Assembly (NCBI GenBank): GCA_038250675.1
Contig: JBBSCB010000012.1
Span: 1-64,000 of the forward strand
Reading direction: 5' to 3'
DNA: 64,000 bases
Origin: JAICUF01 sp038250675
GTDB taxonomy: Bacteria; Gemmatimonadota; Gemmatimonadetes; Gemmatimonadales; GWC2-71-9
Shown: positions 54,860 through 63,868 of the stretch, piece after piece
Layout: each line of letters starts with the position of its first letter
How positions within the stretch are numbered: the stretch's first letter is position 1
Program-made: the position numbers and the translations under genes
The notes under the pieces: model-generated
Seen by the model: the letters and a program-made list of their open reading frames with translations, nothing else
What the model was told of the DNA's origin: nothing
Databases searched by the model: none

Positions 54860-57523
54860 TCACCGCACCCCATCCACCACGAAGAGCGTCGAGGCATAGC
54901 CGAGGGCAATGACTGCGTACGTCCGCCCATCGTCCGCGAGGCGCAGATACTGGTATTGCCGCACCCCGGCGCGTCCCGGCGGAGCAATGTCGATGAGTGG
55001 CGAGCGTTGGCCAGTGGCGGGATTCACTCGTTCGACCCGCACCGCGAGGTCGCCGGGCCGCCAGACCCAGAGCTCGCGTCCATCCGGACTCCAGCGCACC
55101 AGGTGGTCGTGAGGACGCAACCCGCGCGCTGGCTGTGACGGGCCTCCGGCAACGGCGATGAGCACGAAGCTGTCCCGCACCTGGGCGGCGATGCGCGTGC
55201 CATCGGGGGAGAGCGCCGCCTGGAGAGTGCCTTCCGGCGTGACCGGCGTGAACGTGCCGCCGGCGGTGGTCGCGATGTAGCATCGCACCGAGTGGCCCGC
55301 CTGACTGCCGCACATGAAGACGCGCTGGTCATCGACGAACTGCCCGGTGACGTACGATATCGTTTCGAACTGTCCCTGATCCAGCCGGCGTGGTTCTCCC
55401 GGGCCGGTGGGATAGATCATCAGCCGCGGCGGCACCGAGGGGACGATCGCGAGCACCGATTGCCCGTCGCGCGACAGTGCCATCGGCTCGCCGTCGCCGA
55501 GCCGCGCCGCCGGCGAACCGTCGGTCTTGCGCAGCAGGAGACCGTAGTTGAGGCCCCCGGTCACACCCTGGTCGGCGAATGCAACCAGCTTTCCATCGGC
55601 GCTGATCACGGGCGTCTCCGAGACATCCAGCCAACTCAGGTCCCGTTCATGATCCGGCTCCGGACCTCCAACCAGCAATCGATAGGGCAGGTCATCGTGG
55701 GTGACCAGCCATCGGTTACTGGCCGAGATGTCCTGCAGCGTGATGCCGCCGGCGCTGGCGAGTGCGAGTTGCATGCGGCCATGCAGGTCCATCGAGTACG
55801 CGGTCAGCGCGGTGTACGACCCATTCGTCGCCGTCGAACCGGTGTACATCACGCGATCCGGCTCCCGTGACCATGCCAGCCCTTCCAGCGCCCAATGCAC
55901 CGGCGACCGGGCGAGCACAGCACCGTTGCGACCCAGGATCACGACGGTGCCTCGATCGTCGTACAGCGCCTGGTGATCGAAGAGCGCCACCTGGTCCCCG
56001 GTTGGCGACACGCGGATGTCGGAGAAATACCCGGCCGAGCGAGCCAGCACCGTGCCGATGGGATACTCCACCCGGTCCTCATCGTCGACCCGATGGATGA
56101 TCGCGAGTGTCTTGCCATCGGGCGACCAATCCGCCTCGCGAACGCCGGCGAGCAGCGCGCGCGGCGCCCCGGGTCCGAGCGGCAGGGAGGCAAGCGTGCC
56201 CTCGAACAGGCGGTGGTTCGCGTAGACCGCGCCAGTAAGGACGGCCAGCGTACCGGTCGACGAGATCGCCAGCAGGTGGGTGGAGTCCGGTCCCAGCGGC
56301 TGTGGCTCTGGGTAGTCGGGGCGGATGACGTACAAATGGGGAACGGTGCCGCTGGCGCCGGTGGAACTGAAGACGACGGTCTTGCCGTCGGGGGCGAACC
56401 GCGCGGTGAAGATCGCCTCCGGGCGGTAGGTCTGCTGCGTGAATCGCACGTCGGTCAGGGTACCGGCGGCGCGGCGCTGGGTCAGCATCACGAGGAGCAG
56501 TGCCGCGACGATCGCGGCCATGCCCCACGACCAGGGATTGGCCAGCCAGGCGGCGAGTCTTCGCGTTGGCGCAGTGACTGCGCGGCCCGCGGCGGACCGC
56601 CGGCCTGCCACTCCCGGGGTACCGAGCGCGTCGGCGAATCCCTTCGCGCTCTCGAACCGATCGGCCGGCAGCTTCTGCAGTGCGACGTGCACCGCATCGG
56701 CGACGTGCGGCGGCACGGTGCGGCGCAGGGTGGTGAGCTCCGGCGCGTCGGCCGTCATGATCTTCGCGACGATCGCTTGCGCCGTCGGACCCGAGAACGG
56801 CGGCTCGCCGGCCAGCATCTCGAACGTCACGCAGCCGAGCGCGTAGATGTCGCTGCGGGCGTCGAGCTCGCGCTCCCCCATCGCCTGTTCGGGCGACATG
56901 TATTGTGGTGTGCCGAGCGACATGCCGGTCTCGGTCATCCGGTTGCCCGCGGTGCTCGCGGCGATGGCGATCCCAAAATCGGCCACCAGCGCGCTGCCGT
57001 CGTGCAGCATCACATTTTCCGGCTTGATGTCGCGATGGATCACGCCGTGGCGATGGGCGTAATCGAGCGCGCTGGCCATCTCGGACGCGATGCGGACCGC
57101 GTCGCCAATCGGCAGTTGCTTCTCACGCGTGAGACGGTCGCGCAACGATTCGCCCTGCACGAACGGCATCACGTAGAACAACACGCTTCGTGGTCCCTCG
57201 ACTTCGCCGTCGTCCGGATCCCCATGCTCAGGCTGACCCAGGCGAACCGCTCCTGAGTCGAAGAGCGGCAGGATGTGCGGATGCTGCAGGTTCGCGGTGG
57301 TCCTGATCTCCGCCAGGAAGCGCTCGGCGCCGATCACGGCCGCGAGCTCGGGCCGCAGGACTTTCACCGCCACCTTGCGGCCATGCTTGATGTCGTGTGC
57401 GAGGTAGACCGTGGCCATGCCACCGGCGCCCAGCTCGCGCTGGATGGTATAGCGGTCGGCGAGGGCGCTGGCCAAACGGCCGACTCCGCCCATGGACGGA
57501 GACGGCGGCACCGGAGTGGTCAC
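54860..57523 (-). CDS. Ser/Thr protein kinase with PD40-like propeller sensor; decayed repeat insertion in the kinase domain
   Basis: An 887-aa kinase. I chose the GTG at 57521-57523 because it overlaps the stop of the upstream gene (GTGA), as elsewhere in the row; the ATG at 57491-57493 is an alternative 10 codons later. Motifs: 'GAGGMATVYLAHD', 'VAVKVLRPEL', 'HRDIKPENVMLHDG', 'ADFGIAIAAST', 'YMSPEQAMGEREL'. The beta4-beta5 loop holds 'RLGQPEHGDPDDGEVEG', the same length as, and alignable with, the repeat-derived loop in 50129-52861 but drifted from the repeat. The membrane helix is near residue 340. The propeller has blades such as 'APDGKTVVFSSTG' and 'SPDGKTLAIIHRV' and is paralogous to that of 42476-45016. 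Confidence 0.92.
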   Translation of the reverse strand: MTTPVPPSPSMGGVGRLASALADRYTIQRELGAGGMATVYLAHDIKHGRKVAVKVLRPELAAVIGAERFLAEIRTTANLQHPHILPLFDSGAVRLGQPEHGDPDDGEVEGPRSVLFYVMPFVQGESLRDRLTREKQLPIGDAVRIASEMASALDYAHRHGVIHRDIKPENVMLHDGSALVADFGIAIAASTAGNRMTETGMSLGTPQYMSPEQAMGERELDARSDIYALGCVTFEMLAGEPPFSGPTAQAIVAKIMTADAPELTTLRRTVPPHVADAVHVALQKLPADRFESAKGFADALGTPGVAGRRSAAGRAVTAPTRRLAAWLANPWSWGMAAIVAALLLVMLTQRRAAGTLTDVRFTQQTYRPEAIFTARFAPDGKTVVFSSTGASGTVPHLYVIRPDYPEPQPLGPDSTHLLAISSTGTLAVLTGAVYANHRLFEGTLASLPLGPGAPRALLAGVREADWSPDGKTLAIIHRVDDEDRVEYPIGTVLARSAGYFSDIRVSPTGDQVALFDHQALYDDRGTVVILGRNGAVLARSPVHWALEGLAWSREPDRVMYTGSTATNGSYTALTAYSMDLHGRMQLALASAGGITLQDISASNRWLVTHDDLPYRLLVGGPEPDHERDLSWLDVSETPVISADGKLVAFADQGVTGGLNYGLLLRKTDGSPAARLGDGEPMALSRDGQSVLAIVPSVPPRLMIYPTGPGEPRRLDQGQFETISYVTGQFVDDQRVFMCGSQAGHSVRCYIATTAGGTFTPVTPEGTLQAALSPDGTRIAAQVRDSFVLIAVAGGPSQPARGLRPHDHLVRWSPDGRELWVWRPGDLAVRVERVNPATGQRSPLIDIAPPGRAGVRQYQYLRLADDGRTYAVIALGYASTLFVVDGVR
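57192..57260 (-). repeat. Decayed palindromic repeat inside a kinase gene (copy K3)
   Basis: TGGTCCCTCGACTTCGCC and the following bases align with copy K2 at the same codon position, but the hairpin arms no longer pair fully. The reading frame and length (24 extra codons) are conserved. Confidence 0.6.
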
Positions 57524-60378
57524 CGCACCGGCCCGAGATATTTGTCGAACCACTTCAGCGTCTCGGAGATCAGCGCGGTGCGCGGGACATCATGGCCGCC
57601 CTCGTAGACGATCCATTTCTTCTCATCGCTCGGGGTGCCGAGCAGTTCGAAGAACGGCTTCTGGGCCAGCTCGAGCGGGAAGAAGAAGTCGTACTTGCCG
57701 TTGAGCATCAGCACCGGCTGCTTCACGCGAGGCAGAAAGTTGAGCGGATCGACCTCGGGCCGCCCGAGCTCCATGGTGAGGCCCGCCACGTAGAGCACCG
57801 CCGCCTTGAACCGCGGTTCGATTGCCAGGTTGATCGGTGCCTGGTTGGAGCCCCAGCTATAGCCGAAGTAGGCAAACCTGGTCGAGTCCATGTCGGGCCG
57901 GCTGGAGAGGTAGTCCAGCGTGCGGCGCATGTCCTGGGACCACATCACCACGTGCTGTCGCCAGAAGATCGAGCTGTCGGGCAGGTCACTGTGGAGCGAG
58001 TCGCGCCGTTCGTAGGTGCTCTTGAGGATCGGCAGGATGAAGGCGCGGCCGTTCTGGGCGAGGAATCCCGGCACCAGGTCGCTTCGCGCCACGCGATCGC
58101 TGAAGATCACCCCTGAGCCGGGAAACTCGACGACCGGCTGCAGCGGCTGGTCATGGTGCTTCGGCGTCAGGATCACGGCCTCGACGCGTTCACTGCCATA
58201 GGCCGCGTCGAAGCTGACCCGCTCCATGTTCCACGCTTCCTCGGTGGTGTCGCGCGACTCCACCTTGGCGTTCAGCGGCCGGCGGTCGTAGTCGAAGATC
58301 GGGCGGTAGCTGGCGAACACCTCATCCGATACCGGCTTCTCCCTGGTGTAGTCACGAAAGGCTCGGGTCATCGGCAGGCGGGCCCTGGCGAGCGCCGAGT
58401 CGTCGTCGCGGTACCTCACCAGCCGAATCCCGTTGATCGCCGAGCGGTCCATCGACGCCTGGGCGTAGCCGTCGGTAAAGCCGTACTTCGGGTCGCTCCA
58501 CCCACCACCGAGGATGAAGTGCTCGTCACCGCCGGCAGCGTTCTCGCACCACTCGCGCACGTTGCCGGCCATGTCGAAGACACCGTAGTAGCTCAGGCCG
58601 CGCGGCGTGGTGACCGGCATCGGCCCGGTGCCGCCGAGGTTGCTCCCCGGCACGACATACTTGGCGGCGGCAACGTTGGCGGCGCGCGCCCAGCTGTAGA
58701 TGGTCGGCAGCGACTTGCCGGCGAACCGGGCGTAGGCGGCCGCCTCGTACCAGCTCACGCCGCCGACCGGCTCGTCACCCTGATCGTTCGGGTAGCTGCC
58801 CGCCTCCCAGGTGGATGGACCGGACTGCCCGGTCTTGTCGCGCAACATGGACATCGCCGCGTCCCAGGTGAGCGTCTTCGCGCCATCCTGGAACTCCGTC
58901 GGCCAGTATTCCCTCCTGGTGTACCCGCCCGAATCCACGAACGCCTTGAATTGCCGATTGCTGATCTCGTGCATGTCCATCTGGAAGTCGGCGAGCGACA
59001 GCTCGTCATGTCCGTCGAGCCCGACCAGGAAGACGCCGTAGGTGCCGGGCGAAAGGTGCACCATGTCGCTGTCGGCGGATCCCACCGAGTCGAGCATGAA
59101 GGTGCGGTTGCCGTTGCCGATCAGTCCCCGAAAGGCCCGGAATCCCGGCTTCTCCACCCGCACCATTCCGTACTGCGACGGCAGCCGCAGGGTGTCGGTG
59201 GGCGTGGTGCCGAGCAGGACCCAATGGGTGGTGTCATCGAAGGAGGCCCGATAGATCCGGGCGCCTTCGGGGGTCGAATGGATCACGGCGTTGCGGGAGA
59301 GCCGGGGCCAGAGTGTCGCGAGGGCGGAGTCGCCGGGGACGATCGCCTCGGCCCGCTGCGCCAATGTCCAGGCACTGTCGATCTGGGCCACATCGAGATG
59401 CGCCTTGATCTGCGGGATCGCCTCGTTGCGCACCCAGCGCCGTGCCCGCATCCCCGAGGTGCCGAACCAGACGGCCACCGCCAGGACGGCAGCGGCACCG
59501 AGCCAGGCCAGGAGCCGTCCCGACCGCGCGGGGGCGGTACTGGCACTGGCCTCGAGGTCGGTGAGGAGGGCATCGGCGGTCTGATAGCGCGCCGCCGGGT
59601 TCTTGGCGAGGCACTTCATCACCGCGCGCGCGAGCGCAGGCGGCAGATCGGGACGGTTGGTGATCGGGGCGGGTACGGTGCTGATGTGAGCCGCCATGAT
59701 CGCCTGCGGCGTGCCCGCGAAGGGAGCCTTGCCGCTCAACATCTCGTAGGCCAGGACGCCCAGGGAGTAGATGTCGGCGCGGTGATCGAGGTCGGGGTCG
59801 GCGGCCACCTGCTCCGGCGACATGTAGGCGGCGGTACCAACCGATGTACCCATCTGGGTAAGCGTTACGGCATCTGCACTGACCCGGGCGGCATCGAGCG
59901 CCTTGGCGATGCCGAAGTCGGTGACCTCGGCGGCGCCATGCGAAAGCAGGACGTTGTCTGGCTTGATGTCGCGATGCACCACCCCGTGCTGGTGGGCATA
60001 ACTCAACGCCCGCGTCACGTCACGGAGGATGCTGAGGCACTCGGCGAGCGGGAGCGGAACGCCGGTCGCGAGTCGGACCCGGAGCGACTCCCCTGCCACG
60101 TAGGGCATGGTGAAGTATGGCAGGCCGTCCATGTCGCCGGCGGTGAGGAGGGGGACGATGTTGGCCTGCTGCAGCGCTGCCACCACCCGGATCTCGCGCT
60201 CGAAGCGCTCGGCATTGATGCCGGCGGCGAGGTCGGGCGGCAGCACCTTCACCACGACGGTGCGACCGAGGCGGGTGTCCTCGGCAAGGAAGACGCGCGA
60301 CATCCCTCCGCCACCGAGCTCGCGCCCAAGCAGATAGGACTGGCCGAGGGTTGCCTGCAACTGTTCCCTGAGGTCCAT
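57520..60378 (-). CDS. Kinase / PEGA / FGE-like / alpha-beta hydrolase fusion protein
   Basis: A 952-aa membrane protein with four modules. The kinase domain (about 15-275) has 'GGGGMSRVFLAED', 'VVVKVLPPDL', 'HRDIKPDNVLL', 'TDFGIAKAL' and 'YMSPEQVAAD'. A helix at about 290-308 crosses the membrane. A PEGA-like strand set (about 365-425, 'STPEGARIYRASF') leads to an FGE-sulfatase-type domain (about 445-665: 'EPVGGVSWYEAAAYARFAGK', 'VFDMAGNVREWCEN') that lacks the Cys pair of true formylglycine-generating enzymes. The C-terminal hydrolase has Ser841 in 'GYSWGSN', Asp897 in 'NGKYDFFFP' and His929 in 'EGGHDVPR', a full triad. The protein thus joins a cytoplasmic kinase to an external enzyme. Its stop overlaps the next kinase start. 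Confidence 0.9.
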   Translation of the reverse strand: MDLREQLQATLGQSYLLGRELGGGGMSRVFLAEDTRLGRTVVVKVLPPDLAAGINAERFEREIRVVAALQQANIVPLLTAGDMDGLPYFTMPYVAGESLRVRLATGVPLPLAECLSILRDVTRALSYAHQHGVVHRDIKPDNVLLSHGAAEVTDFGIAKALDAARVSADAVTLTQMGTSVGTAAYMSPEQVAADPDLDHRADIYSLGVLAYEMLSGKAPFAGTPQAIMAAHISTVPAPITNRPDLPPALARAVMKCLAKNPAARYQTADALLTDLEASASTAPARSGRLLAWLGAAAVLAVAVWFGTSGMRARRWVRNEAIPQIKAHLDVAQIDSAWTLAQRAEAIVPGDSALATLWPRLSRNAVIHSTPEGARIYRASFDDTTHWVLLGTTPTDTLRLPSQYGMVRVEKPGFRAFRGLIGNGNRTFMLDSVGSADSDMVHLSPGTYGVFLVGLDGHDELSLADFQMDMHEISNRQFKAFVDSGGYTRREYWPTEFQDGAKTLTWDAAMSMLRDKTGQSGPSTWEAGSYPNDQGDEPVGGVSWYEAAAYARFAGKSLPTIYSWARAANVAAAKYVVPGSNLGGTGPMPVTTPRGLSYYGVFDMAGNVREWCENAAGGDEHFILGGGWSDPKYGFTDGYAQASMDRSAINGIRLVRYRDDDSALARARLPMTRAFRDYTREKPVSDEVFASYRPIFDYDRRPLNAKVESRDTTEEAWNMERVSFDAAYGSERVEAVILTPKHHDQPLQPVVEFPGSGVIFSDRVARSDLVPGFLAQNGRAFILPILKSTYERRDSLHSDLPDSSIFWRQHVVMWSQDMRRTLDYLSSRPDMDSTRFAYFGYSWGSNQAPINLAIEPRFKAAVLYVAGLTMELGRPEVDPLNFLPRVKQPVLMLNGKYDFFFPLELAQKPFFELLGTPSDEKKWIVYEGGHDVPRTALISETLKWFDKYLGPVR

Positions 60379-60406
60379 GCCCGGTGCTCCGGTCAGAGAT
60401 GGGTGG

Positions 60407-60529
60407 CTAGAATCTGAAGTTACGAGTTCCCGGGAGCGACCGCCACCAATTTCCGCGGTTCAGCGAAGGCTCGCGCTCGATGCGGTAGCGGTCGGCCAGC
60501 GCCGTGGTTAGGCAATCACTCGTCGTCAC
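60407..60529 (-). pseudogene. Truncated start of a former kinase gene
   Basis: A 40-codon frame begins at GTG (60527-60529), overlapping the stop of the upstream kinase (GTGA), as intact neighbours do. It reads 'LTTALADRYRIERE', the standard N-terminus of these kinases, then breaks off exactly before the Gly loop into unrelated sequence ('PSLNRGNWWRSL') and stops at 60407-60409. The rest of the kinase is gone. Confidence 0.65.
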
Positions 60530-62892
60530 CGCGTGAAATGCATCCGGCGCATCAGGGCGATGAACCGCGGCTCCCGGCGGAGCGGATCGTAGATCGCGTC
60601 CTCCTTGAGCCAGACCAGCGACTGGGCATTGGCCGCGAAGGCCCGTTCCAGATAGTCGAGCGCCTGCACCGTGTCGTTCTGGCCCAGATAGAAGAGCGCC
60701 AGGTCGAAGGGCAACCCGTTGCCGCTGCGCGACATTTTTTTCAGGTCGGCCAGCGTGGCCAATGCGCGCGCCCGGTCCCCCGCCTTGCCGTAGGTATAGG
60801 CGAGGTACGCGGTGACAAACGACGGCGCGTCCATGCTGCGCGCCTTTTCCAGCAGCGGCACCGCCTCCCGGAATCTGCCCAACTGCAGGTCGAGCAAGCC
60901 CTCCTCCAGGGAGGGAAAGTAGAAGGTGGGGTCGAGTTCGGCCGCGCGCTGCGCCAGCGCATGGGCAGCCGGCAGGTTGTGCTGAAACTGAAACGGGGTA
61001 AGCGCGTCGATCAGGATCGAGGGCGAGAGCGGATCCAGTGCCATCGCCCGCTTGCCCTCGGCGATCGCCTCGTCGAGCCGCCCCAGGATGGCGAGCATCA
61101 ATCCGAACTGATCGTGTGCGAACGCGTAGTTGGGGTTCAGCGCGATCGCATGGCGAAGCTCCCGCTCGCTGCCGGGCCAGTCATGGGCGAACCACGCCAG
61201 CCAGGTGCCGAGCGACGCGTGGCCCTCGGCGGCGCTGCTGTCGAGCTGCACCGCCCGCTCCGCGGCCGCCTGCGACCTGGGCGCGGCCTCGAGGGGACCG
61301 ATGAATCCGTCGTTGAACGCCGCCCACAGATACGCATCGGACAGGCCGGACCATGCGGGCGCAAAGCCCGGGCTCAGCCGGACCGCCTCGTTGAACTGCG
61401 CGATCGCCTTCTCCAGGTTCTGGTCGCTGGGCCGGGCGAAGAAATAGCGCCCCTTGAGATACGCATCGTGCGCCGCGGGGTCGACCGTCGGTGCCGCGGC
61501 CAGACGGGTCTGCTCCCCCGGCGTCAACTGGACGTTGACCGCCTCGGCGATGGCCGACGCCAGTTCCGCCTGCAGGGCCAGCACGTCGCTGGAGTTGCGC
61601 TCGAAGCTCTGGGCCCAGAGGTGGCGGTCCGCCCGCGCATCGATCAACTGCGCCGTGATCCGGACCTTGTCCCCCGCCCGCGTCACCGAGCCCTCGACGA
61701 TCGCATCCACGTTCAACGCCCGGGCAATCTCGGGCGTGGGCGGCCGATTCCTCCCCGCGTACTGCATCGTGGAGCCGCGGGAGATGACGCGGAGCGAGCT
61801 GATCGTCGCGAGGTCGGTGGTCAGCTCGTCCGTCATGCCCTCGGCGAAGTAGGCCTGGGTGGAATCGGCGGAATAGTTGTCGAGCGGCAGCACCGCGATG
61901 GACCGATAGGCCGCCGGGCTCGTCGGGCCTGCCGCCGCCGGCTTCGTGCGCCACGGGGCCAGCATCAGAATCACCACGGCACCGATGCCGACCGCGGCGA
62001 GGCCGGCGAGCGCCAGCTTCCGCCTCAAGTCGGTCGCCCGGCGCGGGGACTTCATGGCCGGCGCGCCAAGTGCGTCGGCAAAGGCGCGCGCGGTGGCGAA
62101 GCGATCGGCCGGGGCCTTGGCCAGCGCGCGCATGATGGCGGCCTCGGACGGCGGCGGAACACCGTCGCGCAGCACGCGAAGCGGTGCGGGGCGCTCGGTC
62201 ATCAGCTTCGCGATGAGCGCCTGCACGCTGGCGCCGGTGACCGGCGGCTCGCCGGCGAGCATCTCGTAGGCGACGGCGCCGAGCGAATAAATATCGCTCC
62301 GCGCGTCCACGGCCCGGTCGCCCGCCGCCTGCTCGGGGCTCATGTAGCTCGGCGTGCCGAGCGACAGCCCGGTGCCGGTGAGGCGGTCGCCGCCGGCCTC
62401 GGTCACGGCGAGCGCGATGCCGAAGTCGGCCAGCACGGCCTCGCCTTCGTGCAGCAGGATGTTTGCCGGCTTGATGTCACGGTGGATCACCCCCTGGCGG
62501 TGGGCATAGTCCAGGGCCGCGGCGACCTGCCGGGAGATGTCGAGCGCCGTGTCGATGGGAAGCTGACGTTCGCGGGCGAGGCGGTCCCGGAGCGACTCGC
62601 CGCGGACGAACGGCATCACGTAGAACAGCGTGCCGTCCACGTCGCCCGAATCGATCAGGGTCAGGATGCGGGGATGATCGAGCTGCGCGGTGATGCGCAC
62701 TTCCGCGAGGAAGCGTTCCGCGCCGAGCGCGGCGGCGAGCTCGGGCCGGAGGACCTTGATCGCGACGTCGCGGCCGTGCCGGAGATCGTGGGCGAGATAA
62801 ACCGTGGCCATGCCGCCGGCGCCGAGCTCGCGCTCGATGCGGTAGCGGCCGGCCAGACTCGTGGTCAGCCGTTCGATAACCGAGGGCAACAT
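60526..62892 (-). CDS. Ser/Thr protein kinase with TolB-like and TPR sensor
   Basis: A 788-aa kinase, first of the leftward row. The ATG at 62890-62892 fits relatives; the longer frame is upstream leader. Kinase motifs: 'GAGGMATVYLAHD', 'VAIKVLRPEL', 'HRDIKPANILLHEG' (Ala in place of Glu in the usual KPEN), 'ADFGIALAVTE', 'YMSPEQAAGDRAV'. The membrane helix is near residue 300-318 ('LALAGLAAVGIGAVVILML'). Outside: the TolB-like module 'SIAVLPLDNYSADSTQAYFA' and 'DAIVEGSVTRAGDKVRI', then TPRs ('AIAQFNEAVRLSPGFAPAWS', 'AIAEGKRAMALDPLSPSILI'). It is divergent from the ZIP-like gene with a 154-base gap, which must contain the promoter of at least the first part of the row. Confidence 0.93.
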   Translation of the reverse strand: MLPSVIERLTTSLAGRYRIERELGAGGMATVYLAHDLRHGRDVAIKVLRPELAAALGAERFLAEVRITAQLDHPRILTLIDSGDVDGTLFYVMPFVRGESLRDRLARERQLPIDTALDISRQVAAALDYAHRQGVIHRDIKPANILLHEGEAVLADFGIALAVTEAGGDRLTGTGLSLGTPSYMSPEQAAGDRAVDARSDIYSLGAVAYEMLAGEPPVTGASVQALIAKLMTERPAPLRVLRDGVPPPSEAAIMRALAKAPADRFATARAFADALGAPAMKSPRRATDLRRKLALAGLAAVGIGAVVILMLAPWRTKPAAAGPTSPAAYRSIAVLPLDNYSADSTQAYFAEGMTDELTTDLATISSLRVISRGSTMQYAGRNRPPTPEIARALNVDAIVEGSVTRAGDKVRITAQLIDARADRHLWAQSFERNSSDVLALQAELASAIAEAVNVQLTPGEQTRLAAAPTVDPAAHDAYLKGRYFFARPSDQNLEKAIAQFNEAVRLSPGFAPAWSGLSDAYLWAAFNDGFIGPLEAAPRSQAAAERAVQLDSSAAEGHASLGTWLAWFAHDWPGSERELRHAIALNPNYAFAHDQFGLMLAILGRLDEAIAEGKRAMALDPLSPSILIDALTPFQFQHNLPAAHALAQRAAELDPTFYFPSLEEGLLDLQLGRFREAVPLLEKARSMDAPSFVTAYLAYTYGKAGDRARALATLADLKKMSRSGNGLPFDLALFYLGQNDTVQALDYLERAFAANAQSLVWLKEDAIYDPLRREPRFIALMRRMHFTR

Positions 62893-63046
62893 GGCGCCTT
62901 GCGGGGGAAGTAAGCCCCGCAAGGATAAGGCGATATCCGAGCCTCGGCTAGGGCGGAACAGGTGCATCGAGCGCCCGCACCGGCGAGATTGCGGTCACCC
63001 GCCAATGACCTCGCATTGCGCCGGGCGGCGGCGTCCCGGAGAGCGC

Positions 63047-63850
63047 ATGAATTCAGGCGACCTCATCCACACATCGGAAGCACCGCTGGTGGCGTGGCTG
63101 TCCCTCGGCGCGCTCGCGGCGGTTCACGTATTCACCCCATCATTGCGCTTTCTGAGGGGAACCCCCCGAAGCATCTGGCTCTCGCTCTTCGGCGGGGTGT
63201 CCGTCTCCTATGTGTTTATCCACCTCCTGCCGGACCTTGCCGAAGGCCAGAAGCAGTTTACCCGGGCGCTGAGCGGCGGTAGCACCGACATCGCATTCGC
63301 CGAACGTCACGTCTACCTGGTCGCGCTGGTGGGACTCGCGGCGTTTTACGGACTCGAGCGGCTGGCCAAGCTCGATCGGAGCCGGCGGGAGGGCGCACAG
63401 GTGACCGGCGGGCGCGGTGGCGAATCGAACGCCGCCGCCTCCACCAGCGCCGGCGTGTTCTGGATTCACATGGCCAGCTTCAGCGTGTACAACGCGCTCA
63501 TCGGCTATCTGCTGGTGCACCGTCCGGTCACCACCACGCGTTCGCTGGTCTTCTTCGCGATCGCCATGGCCCTGCATTTCGTGGTGACCGATTACGGACT
63601 CGATGAGGATCACCAGGCCCGGTTCCGCCGCTTCGGACGGTGGGTACTGGCGGCAGCCGTCGCGATCGGGTTTGCGACGGGAATGGCCGCGAAAGTTCCG
63701 GAGGTTGCGCTGGCGGTGCTGGTTGCGTTTCTGGCCGGCGGTGTGATCCTCAACGTGCTCAAGGAAGAGGTTCCGTCCGAGCGGCAGAGCCGGTTCTGGG
63801 CCTTTGCCGCCGGGCTCGCCGCCTACGCCGCGCTGCTGCTCGCGTTCTGA
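63047..63850 (+). CDS. ZIP-like integral membrane protein
   Basis: A 267-aa protein with about seven or eight hydrophobic segments. 'SVSYVFIHLLPDLAEGQ' near residue 45 resembles the HxLPE-type metal helix of ZIP zinc transporters. A charged, Gly-rich cytoplasmic loop (about residues 105-130) separates two halves, and 'WIHMASFSVYNALIGYLLVH' and 'ALHFVVTDYGLDEDH' add further His/Asp in or near helices. The ending 'GGVILNVLKEEVPSERQSRF' is a conserved tail of a ZIP-related family of unknown substrate. The ATG at 63047 follows a GGAGAG ribosome-binding site; the longer frame is not supported. Divalent metal transport is inferred. Confidence 0.7.
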   Translation: MNSGDLIHTSEAPLVAWLSLGALAAVHVFTPSLRFLRGTPRSIWLSLFGGVSVSYVFIHLLPDLAEGQKQFTRALSGGSTDIAFAERHVYLVALVGLAAFYGLERLAKLDRSRREGAQVTGGRGGESNAAASTSAGVFWIHMASFSVYNALIGYLLVHRPVTTTRSLVFFAIAMALHFVVTDYGLDEDHQARFRRFGRWVLAAAVAIGFATGMAAKVPEVALAVLVAFLAGGVILNVLKEEVPSERQSRFWAFAAGLAAYAALLLAF

Positions 63851-63868
63851 CGCCGTGACGGGCGTGCG

